In this document: positions 8,488 through 17,199 of the stretch, piece after piece
Position numbering within the stretch: position 1 is the first letter of the stretch
Layout: each line of letters starts with the position of its first letter
Assembly (NCBI GenBank): GCA_016196035.1
Contig: JACPYM010000088.1
Location: 62,001 to 126,000, forward strand
DNA from: Acidobacteriota bacterium
GTDB lineage: Bacteria > Acidobacteriota > Blastocatellia > RBC074
DNA: 64,000 nucleotides
Reading direction: 5' to 3'
Made by a program: the position numbers and the translations under genes
Notes under the pieces: model-generated
Told to the model about the DNA's origin: nothing
The model's database searches: none
The model's input: the letters and a program-made list of their open reading frames with translations, nothing else

Positions 8488-9801
8488 ATGTCTCAGAATG
8501 ATTTGAAGATGTGCCAAACTTGTCGCGCGCTAATTCCGGCCAACGCGCCGCGTTGCGAGATGTGCGGCGCAGAGGGCCATTACGCCGCACGCGCGCGCGG
8601 TACGGAAAGCGAAACCTTTGGCCTCTTTGCCCATTGGCCAGTGACGACCTTATTGCTGACTGCCAATGTTGTGATTTATGCGTTGGCGCTGCTTTATCAA
8701 ATGCAACTCTTCACGCAAGCGGGTGAAGCACAAAGCTTCTCGCTCACACCTTACCCGTATGTGAACGAACTCTTCGGCTCCTCGCTGCCAAACATCCGGC
8801 AAACAGGCGAATGGTGGCGCTTGCTGGCTTCCTGTTTTCTGCACGGCGGGCCGATTCACCTGCTCTTTAATAGCATGGCGCTGATTCAGGCGGGCCGTCT
8901 CGCTGAAGAAGTTTACGGCCGTGCCCAATACATTTGTCTGTATGTGGTCACGGGAGTTGCTGGCAATTATCTCGCGATTATGTTCGGTTCGCGGGTGGTC
9001 GGCGCGTCGGGCGCCATCTTCGGCCTGATTGCCGCGTTGGCCATCTATGGCTATCGACATTCCAACAGCGCTTTGCGGAAGGATATGATGTATTGGTTGA
9101 TGTACGGGCTGGCGATGAGTTTTCTCCCGGGCATCAGCATGGCCGCGCACATGGGTGGCGCGGTCGCCGGGGCCGCGCTGGCCTTTGTCTTGCCGGATCA
9201 GGAACATTTGCGCAAAAGCTTCACCCGCACTCGTCTCGCCCAAGCCTTCGGGCTGGTGGCTGGCTTAATGATCCTGATGACAGCCGTCATCGCCGGGCGT
9301 AATGTCTTAGGGCAAAGCGAAGCGCGAAAAATCAGAAGCGGGGCGGATCAGGTTTATTCGGTTTGGGTGAGCCATCTGAACTTGGGCACATATCTGAAGC
9401 TGGCCTTGCAACAGGCCGCCCCGCAATCCGCCCATCCAAATGAGCCTGAGTTGGCAGTGCTGCTAAAAGATATAGATCAAATGCAAAAGGCTTTGTGCAG
9501 CGACATTGGGGCGTTTGAACGCTTGCCTGCGGACGATGCGGCTAGCGCGCAATTGCAGCAGCGCGTGGCGCATCACTTACGCGCGCGGTGTAACCAAGCC
9601 GGTGCTGCTGAAGCGCCGAAAACCGAGGCGGAATTACAAGCGAGTCTCAATGCGTATCAGGTACAGGATCAAGAGTTGAGGCAAATCATGAAAGAGTACG
9701 ATCAATGGCTGGCCGAAAAGGCCGCGACCTTGCACGTGCCGTTAGAAAGACTAAAACCGCAACTGGTGGAAAAAGACGAAGCGCCAGAGGCCAAGCGGTA
9801 G
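8488..9801 (+). CDS. Rhomboid family intramembrane serine protease with N-terminal zinc ribbon
   Basis: 437 residues from the ATG at 8488; GAGGTG directly upstream decides this start over the in-frame GTG at 8482. An N-terminal zinc ribbon (CQTCRAL...RCEMCG) precedes six or seven membrane segments (about residues 50-265). The catalytic Ser is in GASGAIFGL (about Ser174) and the catalytic His in AAHMGGAVAG (about His221); the HGGPIHLLFN motif of helix 2 is also present. A long C-terminal soluble region (about 270-437) is helical and charged. Rhomboids cleave transmembrane substrates inside the bilayer; the substrate here is unknown. The zinc ribbon ties it to the proteins encoded at 1.7-7 kb. 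Confidence 0.9.
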   Translation: MSQNDLKMCQTCRALIPANAPRCEMCGAEGHYAARARGTESETFGLFAHWPVTTLLLTANVVIYALALLYQMQLFTQAGEAQSFSLTPYPYVNELFGSSLPNIRQTGEWWRLLASCFLHGGPIHLLFNSMALIQAGRLAEEVYGRAQYICLYVVTGVAGNYLAIMFGSRVVGASGAIFGLIAALAIYGYRHSNSALRKDMMYWLMYGLAMSFLPGISMAAHMGGAVAGAALAFVLPDQEHLRKSFTRTRLAQAFGLVAGLMILMTAVIAGRNVLGQSEARKIRSGADQVYSVWVSHLNLGTYLKLALQQAAPQSAHPNEPELAVLLKDIDQMQKALCSDIGAFERLPADDAASAQLQQRVAHHLRARCNQAGAAEAPKTEAELQASLNAYQVQDQELRQIMKEYDQWLAEKAATLHVPLERLKPQLVEKDEAPEAKR

Positions 9802-9817
9802 AGTTGAGGGAATTTTG

Positions 9818-11916
9818 ATGTCAAACCAAAAACTGCTTACGGCTGTGCGTGTTTTATTCATGATGCTGGCATTCAAGCTTGGCCCCCACAGCAGCACCTT
9901 CGCGCAAGGCAGTCCGCCGCCCACTACTCCGCCTCTGCCAACACAACGCGCCGGTACCGACAACCCGCGCCAACAAGCCTTTCTGCGGTTTATGGAAGCG
10001 CGCCGTCTCAAAGCCGAAGCCTTGCGCCGCCGTGAAGACAAACTGATTGATCAGGCCATCGAGGCTTACCGCGACACCATCTGGCTCGATCCGCAAGCCG
10101 CCGAACCGCGCGTAGACCTGGGCGAACTCTATCTGTTCGCCAAAGGCGATCAACGTTCTGCCGAACGCGAAGCCGTCGAGGCGATCAAACGCGACGCCAA
10201 TTGCGTCGGCGCGCATTTGCTGCTGGCGCGGCTCTCCATCGCGGTTATCAAGCTCGAAAACCAAAGCCAGCAACAAGTCGCGACCCAGCTTGAACGCGCC
10301 GCGCGCGAGTATGAAACTGTCGTCAAACTCGATTCCAACAGCGCCGAAGCCTGGGCCTTGCTGGCGGAGCTGTATGGCATGAAAAACGACGCCGCCAACC
10401 AGTTGCACGCGCTGGAACGTTGGGCCAGTGCCCCGTTACCGAGCGAGCAAAACTTTTATTACTGGCTGGCCAACAGCGAACTCACGCCCGACCGGGCCTT
10501 CGCCCAATTGTCACAGGCCTATTTACGTCAGAGCCGCAATCGCGAAGCGCTGGACGCCGCGCGCCGCGCCTATGAATTTGATCCTGAAAACAATGAGTAC
10601 GGACGCAACCTGATTTTGGCCATCCGCGCGGCCAACAAGATTGGCGAGGAATTAAAACTGTATGCGCGCCTCTCAAAAACTGCGCCGAGCGCCGCGTTGG
10701 AAATCGGCTATGCCACCGCGTTGATCCGCGCGGGCAAATATGCGGAGGCTGTCGAGAAGCTGCGCGAACGTGTCAAAGGCGAGAATGCCAACACCAGCCT
10801 GATTGAGTTATTGGCCACCGCCCAACGTCGCGGTGGGCAACGTGCCGCCGCCGCCGATACGTTAAAAGCTGGTCTCACGCGCGCTGAAGCCAATGCCCGC
10901 CCCGGTTTCATGCTTGAACTCGCTGACACTTACGAAGAATTGGGACGCAACGACGAGGCGCTGGCGCAATACGAACAGCTTTACGAAGCGCTAATCGCCA
11001 AAGGTCCGGTCAATGACCAAACCAGCGGCCTTTTCAATCACGTTGTCGGCAAGATGGCCCGGCTCTTACGCCGCAGTGGCAACCAAGCCAGGCTGCAAGC
11101 CTTGCTTACGCGCGCACGGCGTTCGCTTGATGAACAGAACCCGCTGATCGAATCACTCACCATCGAAAGCTTGCGTGAAGAAGGCAAGCGCCGCGAAGCC
11201 CTGGAACTGACGCGCGCGACTATCCGCCGCGCGCCCGAAGACCGCAGCCTGCGCCTGACCGAAGTGCTGATACTGAGCGAGTTGAAAAGCTACCAAGAAA
11301 GCACCGACCTGCTGCGCGGCATGCTGACGGGCCAGTCTGAACGCGCCGCCGAAGACGCCAACGTTTACCTGATCCTCAGCAATGTGCAGATGCAGGCCAG
11401 CCAATTCAAGGACGCCGAGGCCTCTGCGCGCAAGGCGCTGGAACTCAATCCCGGCGATGGCGATGCGTTGTTGCAACTCAGTTCGGTGCTTGATCGTGCC
11501 GGTCAGCATGAAGAATCCGAGAAGCTGCTGCGCGACTTGCTCGAACGCGAACCGGACAACGCCACCGTGCTCAACAATCTGGGCTATTTTCTGGTCGAGC
11601 GCGGACAACGGTTGCCCGAAGCGCTGGCGCTGATCGAACGCGCGGTCGCCATCGAACCGCTCAACGGCAGCTTCCTCGACAGTCTGGGCTGGACGCAATA
11701 CAAACTCGGCAATGCTGAAAAGGCGCGCGCGAGTATTTGGAAAAAGCGCTCTTGCAATCCCGCCGCAATCCTACCCTGCACGAACATCTGGGCGATGTGC
11801 TGCACAAACTCGGCAAGCTGGCCGAAGCCCGCCGCGCCTGGGAAAAGGCGCTGGAATACACCTTAGAAGCAGACGAAACGGCGCGGCTAAAGAGCAAGTT
11901 GCGGGATGCCCGCTAA
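9818..11916 (+). CDS. Secreted TPR protein, apparently frameshifted near its C-terminus
   Basis: The ATG at 9818 follows GAGGG by 7 bases; a signal peptide (about residues 1-28, ending FAQGS) precedes many tetratricopeptide repeats. The frame as written stops at 11866 with an unnatural Trp/Cys/Pro-rich end. In the neighbouring frame, from about 11731, the TPR pattern continues cleanly (EYLEKALLQSRRNPTLHEHL, then LGKLAEARRAWEKALEY) to a TAA at 11914-11916. The total length is one base short of a multiple of three, and the break lies in a GC dinucleotide run (11722-11731). It is either a real frameshift or a base lost in sequencing. The family role is unknown. Confidence 0.82.
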
Positions 11917-11941
11917 GCCGGAGTTCAGGCCTGAGAGTTTG

Positions 11942-12850
11942 ATGTTACTGACACTACCATCCTTCGCAAAAATCAACTGGACGCTGGAAATCCTGGGCAA
12001 ACGGCCCGACGGCTATCACGAACTGCGCACCTTGCTGCAAACGCTCAGCGTCGGCGACGAACTGACGTTTGAATTGATTGAACACGGCATTGAATTGCAC
12101 AGCACGCATCCCGCCTTACCGCTAGATGAAACCAATTTGATTTATCGTGCGGCGCGATCACTCGCGCAATTTACGAACTGCCACAAAGGCGTGCGGGTTA
12201 CAGTCGACAAACAATTGCCAATGGCTGCGGGGCTAGGCGGTGGCAGCAGCAACGCCGCGGTGACGTTTTTGGCGTTGCTCACACTTTGGGACTTGCAGAT
12301 CGAACCGCACGAATTGTTTCGCCTGGGCGCACAATTGGGCGCCGATGTGCCATTCTTTTTTATCGGCGGCACCTGCATCGGCGTCGGGCGCGGAGACGAG
12401 GTTTACCCAACGGCGGAAATCGAGGCCGAGCATTTGTTGCTGGTGAACGCGGGCATCGCCGTCCCGACGCGCGAAGTGTATGGCAACCTGCCGCCTGAGT
12501 TGACAAACCCAGGGGCCGTCACTAATATCCCGGCTTCTTTGCGGGCCGCTTATGACGCCATGAGCAATAGGCAAGCCCCTTCCGGCAGGTTTTCACCGGC
12601 CTTGCACAATGATTTGGAAAACCCTGTGCTGACGCGCCATCCGTTGCTGGCTGAGCTTAAGCAGCGATTGTTGGCGCACGGTGCGCGCGGGGCCTTGATG
12701 TCGGGCAGCGGTTCGACGTTTTTTGCGCTCTTTGACAGTGAAGCGGCACGCGCCACCGCTCAACAGGATTTTATCGCCGAAGGTTGGTGGTGCGCCCCGG
12801 CGCGCACGCTAAACCGTAGCGCGTATCGCCAGGCTATGCAGTTGACTTAA
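11942..12850 (+). CDS. ispE: 4-diphosphocytidyl-2-C-methyl-D-erythritol kinase
   Basis: 302 residues. It phosphorylates the 2-hydroxyl of CDP-methylerythritol in the non-mevalonate isoprenoid pathway. Diagnostic features are the N-terminal SFAKINWTLEILGKRPDGYHE, the GHMP-kinase ATP loop PMAAGLGGGSSNAAV (about residues 90-105) and the C-terminal GALMSGSGSTFFALF. Length is near the family norm of about 285-300. The ATG at 11942 gives the expected N-terminus; an in-frame ATG at 11906 would add 12 residues overlapping the TPR gene. It is just upstream of tRNA-Gln and prs, an order common in bacteria. Confidence 0.96.
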   Translation: MLLTLPSFAKINWTLEILGKRPDGYHELRTLLQTLSVGDELTFELIEHGIELHSTHPALPLDETNLIYRAARSLAQFTNCHKGVRVTVDKQLPMAAGLGGGSSNAAVTFLALLTLWDLQIEPHELFRLGAQLGADVPFFFIGGTCIGVGRGDEVYPTAEIEAEHLLLVNAGIAVPTREVYGNLPPELTNPGAVTNIPASLRAAYDAMSNRQAPSGRFSPALHNDLENPVLTRHPLLAELKQRLLAHGARGALMSGSGSTFFALFDSEAARATAQQDFIAEGWWCAPARTLNRSAYRQAMQLT

Positions 12851-12874
12851 GCAAATAACGCACGGGATTTGCGC

Positions 12875-12903
12875 TTGCCAAGCGCACGGTTGACCGGTAT
12901 TCT
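12875..12903 (+). promoter_or_regulatory. Likely sigma-70 promoter of tRNA-Gln
   Basis: TTGCCA (12875-12880), a 17-base spacer, and TATTCT (12898-12903), 43 bases before the tRNA. Spacing is ideal and the match is four of six in each hexamer or better. Inference from sequence only. Confidence 0.45.
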
Positions 12904-12941
12904 CACGGGCGTTCGAACGCTGCACAATTTTGAAACAGTTA

Positions 12942-13020
<79 letters not shown>

Positions 13021-13098
13021 TTCTTTTGTATGGGTCTCGCCTGCTGATCGAAATCCTAAAAGCATAAAGCTGTAAAGTTCTGTAGAGGGGGGAGAAGC

Positions 13099-14046
13099 TT
13101 GAAGAGCTTACAGATATTCTCCGGCAACGCCCATCGCACGTTGGCCGAGGAGATCTGCCAATACCTGGAATTGCCGCTCGGCAGCGCGAATGCGACGCGC
13201 TTCCCTGATGGCGAGTTCAATTTCCAGATTATGGAAAACGTGCGTGGCAGCGATGTTTTCATCGTGCAACCGACCTGTCCGCCGGTTGATGCCAACGTGA
13301 TGGAATTGCTGATTATGACGGACGCCTTCCGGCGTTCGTCGGCGGATCGCATCACGGCGGTGATTCCCTATTACGGTTACGGACGCGGCGACAAGAAAGA
13401 CAGACCGCGCATTCCGATCTCGGCGAAACTGGTCGCCAACCTGCTGGTGATGGCGGGGATCAATCGCATTCTGACGATTGATCTGCACGCGCCGCAGATT
13501 CAGGGCTTCTTTGATATTCCGGTGGATCACCTGTTCGCCGCGCCGTTGATGATCAAATACTTCGCGGAACACCCGATTGAAGATTTGATCGTCGTAGCGC
13601 CCGATCCGGGTGGGGCCGAACGCGCGCGGGCTTATGCCAAACGTTTGAACGCCGATTTCGGCATCGTGGACAAGCGGCGCGATAAATCGCAACCCGGCCA
13701 CGCCGAAGCCGAAGTCATGCACGTCATCGGCAATGTCGAAGGCCGCAACGCCCTGATCGTTGACGATATGGTTGACACCGCCGGGACGCTGACTAAAGTC
13801 GCCGAAGCGTTATCGAAAAAAGGCGCGAAGCGGGTTTTGACCAGTTGCGTGCACGCGGTGCTGTCTGGCAATGCGATTGAGCGCATTGAAAAGTCACCGC
13901 TTGAAAAGGTGGTGATCACGAACACGATGCCGCGCAAGGAGGCTTGTGCTGAGCCTTTCTTTGAATGCCTGAGCGTCGCGCCGATGCTGGGCGAGGCGAT
14001 CCGTTCGATTCACGAAGAGTCATCGGTGAGCCGCCTGTTTATCTGA
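13099..14046 (+). CDS. prs: Ribose-phosphate pyrophosphokinase
   Basis: 315 residues, the usual length. It makes PRPP from ribose 5-phosphate and ATP for nucleotide, His and Trp synthesis. The start is TTG at 13099, placed by GGGGGGAG just upstream, giving the expected N-terminus SLQIFSGNAH. The flexible catalytic region (YYGYGRGDKKDRPRIP), the metal-binding DLHAPQIQGFFDIPVDH and the PRPP-binding loop VDDMVDTAGTL are all present. It is followed by a 28-bp perfect inverted repeat and rplY. Confidence 0.97.
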   Translation: MKSLQIFSGNAHRTLAEEICQYLELPLGSANATRFPDGEFNFQIMENVRGSDVFIVQPTCPPVDANVMELLIMTDAFRRSSADRITAVIPYYGYGRGDKKDRPRIPISAKLVANLLVMAGINRILTIDLHAPQIQGFFDIPVDHLFAAPLMIKYFAEHPIEDLIVVAPDPGGAERARAYAKRLNADFGIVDKRRDKSQPGHAEAEVMHVIGNVEGRNALIVDDMVDTAGTLTKVAEALSKKGAKRVLTSCVHAVLSGNAIERIEKSPLEKVVITNTMPRKEACAEPFFECLSVAPMLGEAIRSIHEESSVSRLFI

Positions 14047-14059
14047 TTACTTGATGCGG

Positions 14060-14130
14060 TGTCAGTAGCCCAACCGTCAGGGAGGGCCACCACCGCAAGC
14101 CAGCCCTCCCTGACGGTTGGGCTACTGACA
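14060..14130. repeat. Perfect 28-bp inverted repeat
   Basis: The arms 14060-14087 and 14103-14130 are perfectly complementary, separated by 15 bases. The arms begin with TGTCAGTAGCCC and end with GGGCTACTGACA. It lies between prs and rplY and has no T-run, so it is not a canonical terminator. Confidence 0.85.
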
Positions 14131-14169
14131 CAAAATCTCGTTGCTGAGATTGCAAGTGGAGTTTACGTC

Positions 14170-14817
14170 ATGAGTTTTGATTCCGAGCTTTCCTTAACTG
14201 CGCAAGCGCGCACCGAAAGAGGCAAAAATGCCGCGCGCCGGTTGCGCGCCAAAGGGGAAATCCCCCTCACGGTCTATGGTGGCGGCGATCCCGCCAGCGG
14301 CACGGTCAACAAACGCGAACTGGGCGCTTTTCTGCGCGCGAATGGCCGCAACAAGATTTTCAATCTGAATCTGGACGGCGCGGCCACGGCGGTCAAGATT
14401 TCCGAGATGCAACTCGACCCGATCAAGGGCGTGCTGATTCATCTCGATTTGATGCGCATTTCGATGACCGAAAAGTCCGAGTTCGAATTGCCCATCAGAA
14501 TCGTCGGCGAGTCTGAGGGAGTGAAGCTGTTCGGCGGCATTCTCGACTTTCCCACGCACTCGATCCGCGTGCGCTGCCTGCCGGGCGATTTGCCCGATAC
14601 CATCGAGGTGGACGTGTCCAAGCTCGGTCTCGGCGGTCACATCGAAGTCCGGGATTTGCGACTGGGTGACGCGGTCGAAATCCGCACCCGCCCCGAACAA
14701 ACCCTGGTCACTTGCGTGGCACCGGGCGCGGCTGAAGAAGCTCCGGCGGAAGCCGCTGCTGTGGCCGAACCCGAAGTCATCAAGAAGGGCAAGGGCGACG
14801 AGAAAGAGAAGAAGTAA
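14170..14817 (+). CDS. rplY: 50S ribosomal protein L25 (general stress protein CTC type)
   Basis: 215 residues from the ATG at 14170 (MSFDSELSLTAQARTERGKN). The N-terminal L25 domain binds 5S rRNA; the extra C-terminal beta domain (from about residue 95) marks the longer CTC form. The frame is open back to 14059 but that extension encodes the inverted repeat and is unlikely to be translated. The C-terminus is Ala/Glu/Lys-rich. The order prs-rplY-pth is conserved in many bacteria and supports the call. Confidence 0.95.
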   Translation: MSFDSELSLTAQARTERGKNAARRLRAKGEIPLTVYGGGDPASGTVNKRELGAFLRANGRNKIFNLNLDGAATAVKISEMQLDPIKGVLIHLDLMRISMTEKSEFELPIRIVGESEGVKLFGGILDFPTHSIRVRCLPGDLPDTIEVDVSKLGLGGHIEVRDLRLGDAVEIRTRPEQTLVTCVAPGAAEEAPAEAAAVAEPEVIKKGKGDEKEKK

Positions 14818-14823
14818 CGCTGG

Positions 14824-14886
14824 TGAAGTCGGAAGTCGGAATTGAGTAAGCAAAACTCCGACTTCCGACCTCTGACCTCTGACTTC
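14824..14886. repeat. Heptanucleotide inverted array between rplY and pth
   Basis: Left arm units GAAGTCG/GAAGTCG; right arm units ACTTCCG, ACCTCTG, ACCTCTG, ACTTCG, with period 7. The arms are complementary over about 14 bases (TCCGACTTCCGAC against its reverse complement). It ends two bases before the pth start codon and so covers the place where an SD would be. Confidence 0.75.
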
Positions 14887-14888
14887 GT

Positions 14889-15449
14889 ATGTGGTTAGTC
14901 ATTGGCCTGGGCAATCCCGGCGAGCAGTACGAATGGACGCGCCACAACGCCGGTTTCATGATCATTGATGAACTGGCGCGCCGCACCGGACAAACCGTCC
15001 GCGTGAAAGAGTGCCAGGCGCTGACCGCGCGCGCGCGCATTGGCGGCGTCGAAACCCTGCTGGTCAAGCCGCAAACGTTTATGAACCTGAGCGGCGTCGC
15101 GGTGGCCCAATTGAAAACCAAATACGAAGTCGCGGAGGCGGCCAACATTCTGGTCATCACGGATGATTTCGCCCTGCCCTTCGGCAAGTTGCGCGTCCGG
15201 CCCAGTGGTAGCGCGGGCGGGCATAACGGGTTGAAATCGTTGATCGCCAAGCTCAACACACAAGCCTTTCCGCGCTTGCGTCTGGGCATAGCGCCCGATC
15301 ATCCGCTGAGTAACTCGGTTGATTTCGTCCTCTCCGAATTTTCGCGCCAAGAGCGCGAACCGCTCGCCACTCTGGTCGAGCAGGCGGCAGATGCCGTCGA
15401 AGTTCTTTTGACAAAGGGCGTCGCGGAAGCGATGAACCGTTATAACTGA
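14889..15449 (+). CDS. pth: Peptidyl-tRNA hydrolase
   Basis: 186 residues. It frees tRNA from peptidyl-tRNAs released by stalled ribosomes. Family marks: WLVIGLGNPGEQYEWTRHNAG with the catalytic His of RHNAG near residue 20, KPQTFMNLSG (about 63-72), DDFALPFGKLRVRPSGSAGGHNGLKS (Asp near 96 and the GGHNGL loop). Length is typical. It has no evident SD because a heptamer array abuts the ATG. Confidence 0.96.
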   Translation: MWLVIGLGNPGEQYEWTRHNAGFMIIDELARRTGQTVRVKECQALTARARIGGVETLLVKPQTFMNLSGVAVAQLKTKYEVAEAANILVITDDFALPFGKLRVRPSGSAGGHNGLKSLIAKLNTQAFPRLRLGIAPDHPLSNSVDFVLSEFSRQEREPLATLVEQAADAVEVLLTKGVAEAMNRYN

Positions 15450-15560
15450 GACTTCAGACTTCAGACTTCAGACTTCAGACCTCAGACGTTCTCACAAGCA
15501 AGTGCCGCTTGGCATTGTGAAGAAGGTCTGAGGTCTGAAGTCTGAAGTCTGAAGTCTGAG
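15445..15560. repeat. Long heptanucleotide hairpin between pth and rpsF
   Basis: The left arm (15445-15487) is a run of CTTCAGA units ending in CCTCAGAC; the right arm (15526-15560) is its reverse complement, GTCTGAGG then repeats of TCTGAAG. About 34 bp can pair, with a 38-base loop that itself contains TTCTCACAA and TTGTGAAGAA arms. It starts at the pth stop codon. Confidence 0.85.
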
Positions 15561-15622
15561 AGTTTCTCCTTGCTTGCCGCCAGCACGTCGGCAGGCTTTC
15601 ACATCCATAAGGAGGAAACGCA

Positions 15623-16039
15623 TTGAGAACATACGAAGTCTGTTTCATCGTCAACCCCAATACGGTTGAAGATGATCTGAAGAAACTCACTTCCCAAATC
15701 GAACAAGTCATCGCCGATAAAGGCGGCAAAGTCACCAAGGTTGACAACCTGGGCCGCAAAAAACTCGCCTACCCCATCGGTAAATTCGATGACGGCAATT
15801 ACACCTTCATTTACCTCGAAGGCAGCGGCGGCGAAATTTACGAAGTCGAGCGCCGCCTGCGCGTCAATGACGCGGTCATCCGCCACATGACCGTGCGCAC
15901 CGACGAAGACCTGAAACGCGCCGCCAAGATGAAGGCCAAGCGCAAAGGCGCCGCCGCCGCCGTTGGCCGCCGCAGCGACGACGATCTCGCAGACCTGCCG
16001 CTGACCGCCGAAGAGCGCGCCGCGTTGGAAGATATGTAA
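15623..16039 (+). CDS. rpsF: 30S ribosomal protein S6
   Basis: 138 residues. The N-terminus RTYEVCFIVNPNTVEDDLKK and the core GRKKLAYPIGKFDDGNYTFIYLEG are S6 signatures; the C-terminal extension (about residues 100-138) is basic then acidic. The start codon is TTG at 15623, with AAGGAGG 8 bases upstream. It heads rpsF-rpsR-rplI. The ssb gene that often lies between rpsF and rpsR is absent here. Confidence 0.96.
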   Translation: MRTYEVCFIVNPNTVEDDLKKLTSQIEQVIADKGGKVTKVDNLGRKKLAYPIGKFDDGNYTFIYLEGSGGEIYEVERRLRVNDAVIRHMTVRTDEDLKRAAKMKAKRKGAAAAVGRRSDDDLADLPLTAEERAALEDM

Positions 16040-16104
16040 GAGGAAATGGAATTCGCTGTCTCCGCACAGCTTTTCACACAGAGGTCACACAAAGGTGAAT
16101 CACT

Positions 16105-16374
16105 ATGGCATTCAGAAACGATCAAGACGACGATAAAATGAGCCGCGGGCCGAAAGGCCGCCCCTCGCGCCGCCGCCGTGTCTCAAAACTCACGGCTGAG
16201 CGCATTGACTATATTGACTACAAGGACGTGAAGCTATTGCAAGCGTTCATCGCTGAGAATGGCAAAATCTTGCCGCGCCGCCTGTCGGGACTCTCGGCTT
16301 ACCAGCAACGCAAGATCACCGAGGCAATCAAGCGCGCGCGCAACATTGCGCTCTTGCCCTACACGAAATACTAG
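16105..16374 (+). CDS. rpsR: 30S ribosomal protein S18
   Basis: 89 residues. Core motifs [29 protein letters not shown] and [13 protein letters not shown] are typical of S18, which pairs with S6 on the small subunit platform. It starts 65 bases after rpsF. Its TAG stop directly touches a heptanucleotide array. Confidence 0.97.
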   Translation: MAFRNDQDDDKMSRGPKGRPSRRRRVSKLTAERIDYIDYKDVKLLQAFIAENGKILPRRLSGLSAYQQRKITEAIKRARNIALLPYTKY

Positions 16375-16441
16375 GGGTCGGTGGCCGGTGGTCAGGGGTC
16401 AGGGGTCAGGGGTCAGGGGTCAGGGGTCAGGGGTCAGGGGT
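16375..16441. repeat. GGGGTCA heptamer tandem array
   Basis: A run of near-perfect GGGGTCA units, about seven copies, begins with degenerate copies (GTCGGTG, GCCGGTG) right at the rpsR stop codon. Direct repeat, period 7. Confidence 0.88.
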
Positions 16442-16453
16442 TGATTTAATAAT

Positions 16454-16519
16454 CTGCCAACTGCCGACTGCCGACTGCCAACTGCCAACTGCCAACTGCC
16501 AACTGCCAACCGCCAACTG
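16454..16519. repeat. CTGCCAA heptamer tandem array
   Basis: About nine tandem units CTGCCAA/CTGCCGA/CCGCCAA, period 7, ending 8 bases before the GGAGG of rplI. Unlike most loci the two arrays in this gap have different units and are not complementary to each other. Confidence 0.88.
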
Positions 16520-16538
16520 ATCGTGGAGGATTTGAATC

Positions 16539-17006
16539 ATGGCAATGATGGAAGTTTTGCTACGCACGGACGTAGACAACCTGGGCGCGCGCGGCGAAGT
16601 CGTCAAAGTGCGCGCCGGTTACGGCCGCAATTATTTGCTGCCGCAAGGGCTGGCCGTCCAGGCCACAGTCGCCAACGTCAGGCAGATCACCATGCAACGC
16701 AAGGCGCTGCTCAAAAAAGCGACCGAAGAAAAAGCGGTGGCCGAACAGCAAGCCGGCCTGCTCAAAGAAGTCACCCTCGTCTTTCACCGCAAGGTCGGCG
16801 AGCACGGCCTGCTTTACGGCTCCGTCACTTCTATGGATGTCGCCGAGGCTTTCGCCGCCCAGGACTTCGAGATTGATCGCAAACAGATCACCCTCAAAGA
16901 CCCGATCAAAGAAACCGGCGAATACGAAGTCCCGGTCAAGCTCCACCACGAAGTCATCGCCAACGTCAAAGTGGTCGTGAAGAGCGAAGACGAAACCGCG
17001 GCTTAA
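16539..17006 (+). CDS. rplI: 50S ribosomal protein L9
   Basis: 155 residues. L9 binds 23S rRNA domain V. The N-terminal domain has MEVLLRTDVDNLGARGEVVKVRAGYGRNYLLPQGLA, followed by a long connecting helix (about residues 45-80) and the C-terminal domain with GLLYGSVT. GGAGG lies 9 bases before the ATG. It is followed by a strong stem-loop, which likely ends the ribosomal protein operon. Confidence 0.97.
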   Translation: MAMMEVLLRTDVDNLGARGEVVKVRAGYGRNYLLPQGLAVQATVANVRQITMQRKALLKKATEEKAVAEQQAGLLKEVTLVFHRKVGEHGLLYGSVTSMDVAEAFAAQDFEIDRKQITLKDPIKETGEYEVPVKLHHEVIANVKVVVKSEDETAA

Positions 17007-17025
17007 CCCGCTGCCAAACCTGGCA

Positions 17026-17075
17026 GAGGCTTGTTCAGGCGCGCGCTTGGCAGACTGAACAAGCCTCTCGCTTTC
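17026..17075 (+). terminator. Rho-independent-type terminator after rplI
   Basis: Perfect 13-bp stem GAGGCTTGTTCAG (17026-17038) / CTGAACAAGCCTC (17055-17067), followed by a short pyrimidine run CGCTTTCTT. It lies 20 bases after the rplI stop. Confidence 0.7.
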
Positions 17076-17090
17076 TTGCCGGCCCTTTGA

Positions 17091-17138
17091 CGTAGCGAAT
17101 TCATTCGCTACGTGACGTAACAAATGAATTCGCTACGA
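17091..17138. repeat. Short palindrome with partial direct copy
   Basis: CGTAGCGAAT at 17091-17100 pairs with ATTCGCTACG at 17103-17112. A further GAATTCGCTACG occurs at 17127-17138, so the left arm has two possible partners. It lies upstream of the ECF sigma gene, so it could be an operator or a folded leader. Confidence 0.6.
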
Positions 17139-17199
17139 CAAGGGGCATTGCAAACGCCCAAGTCCTGCGCGCCATGCCATTGCCATGGGAGGCCGCGTT

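Noticed and set aside
16375-16519. CRISPR-like array
   Set aside because: Units are 7 bases with no spacers and no cas genes nearby.
17020-17140. Mobile element end before the sigma gene
   Set aside because: Palindromes are present but there is no transposase or target-site duplication; a terminator plus a small palindrome explains them.
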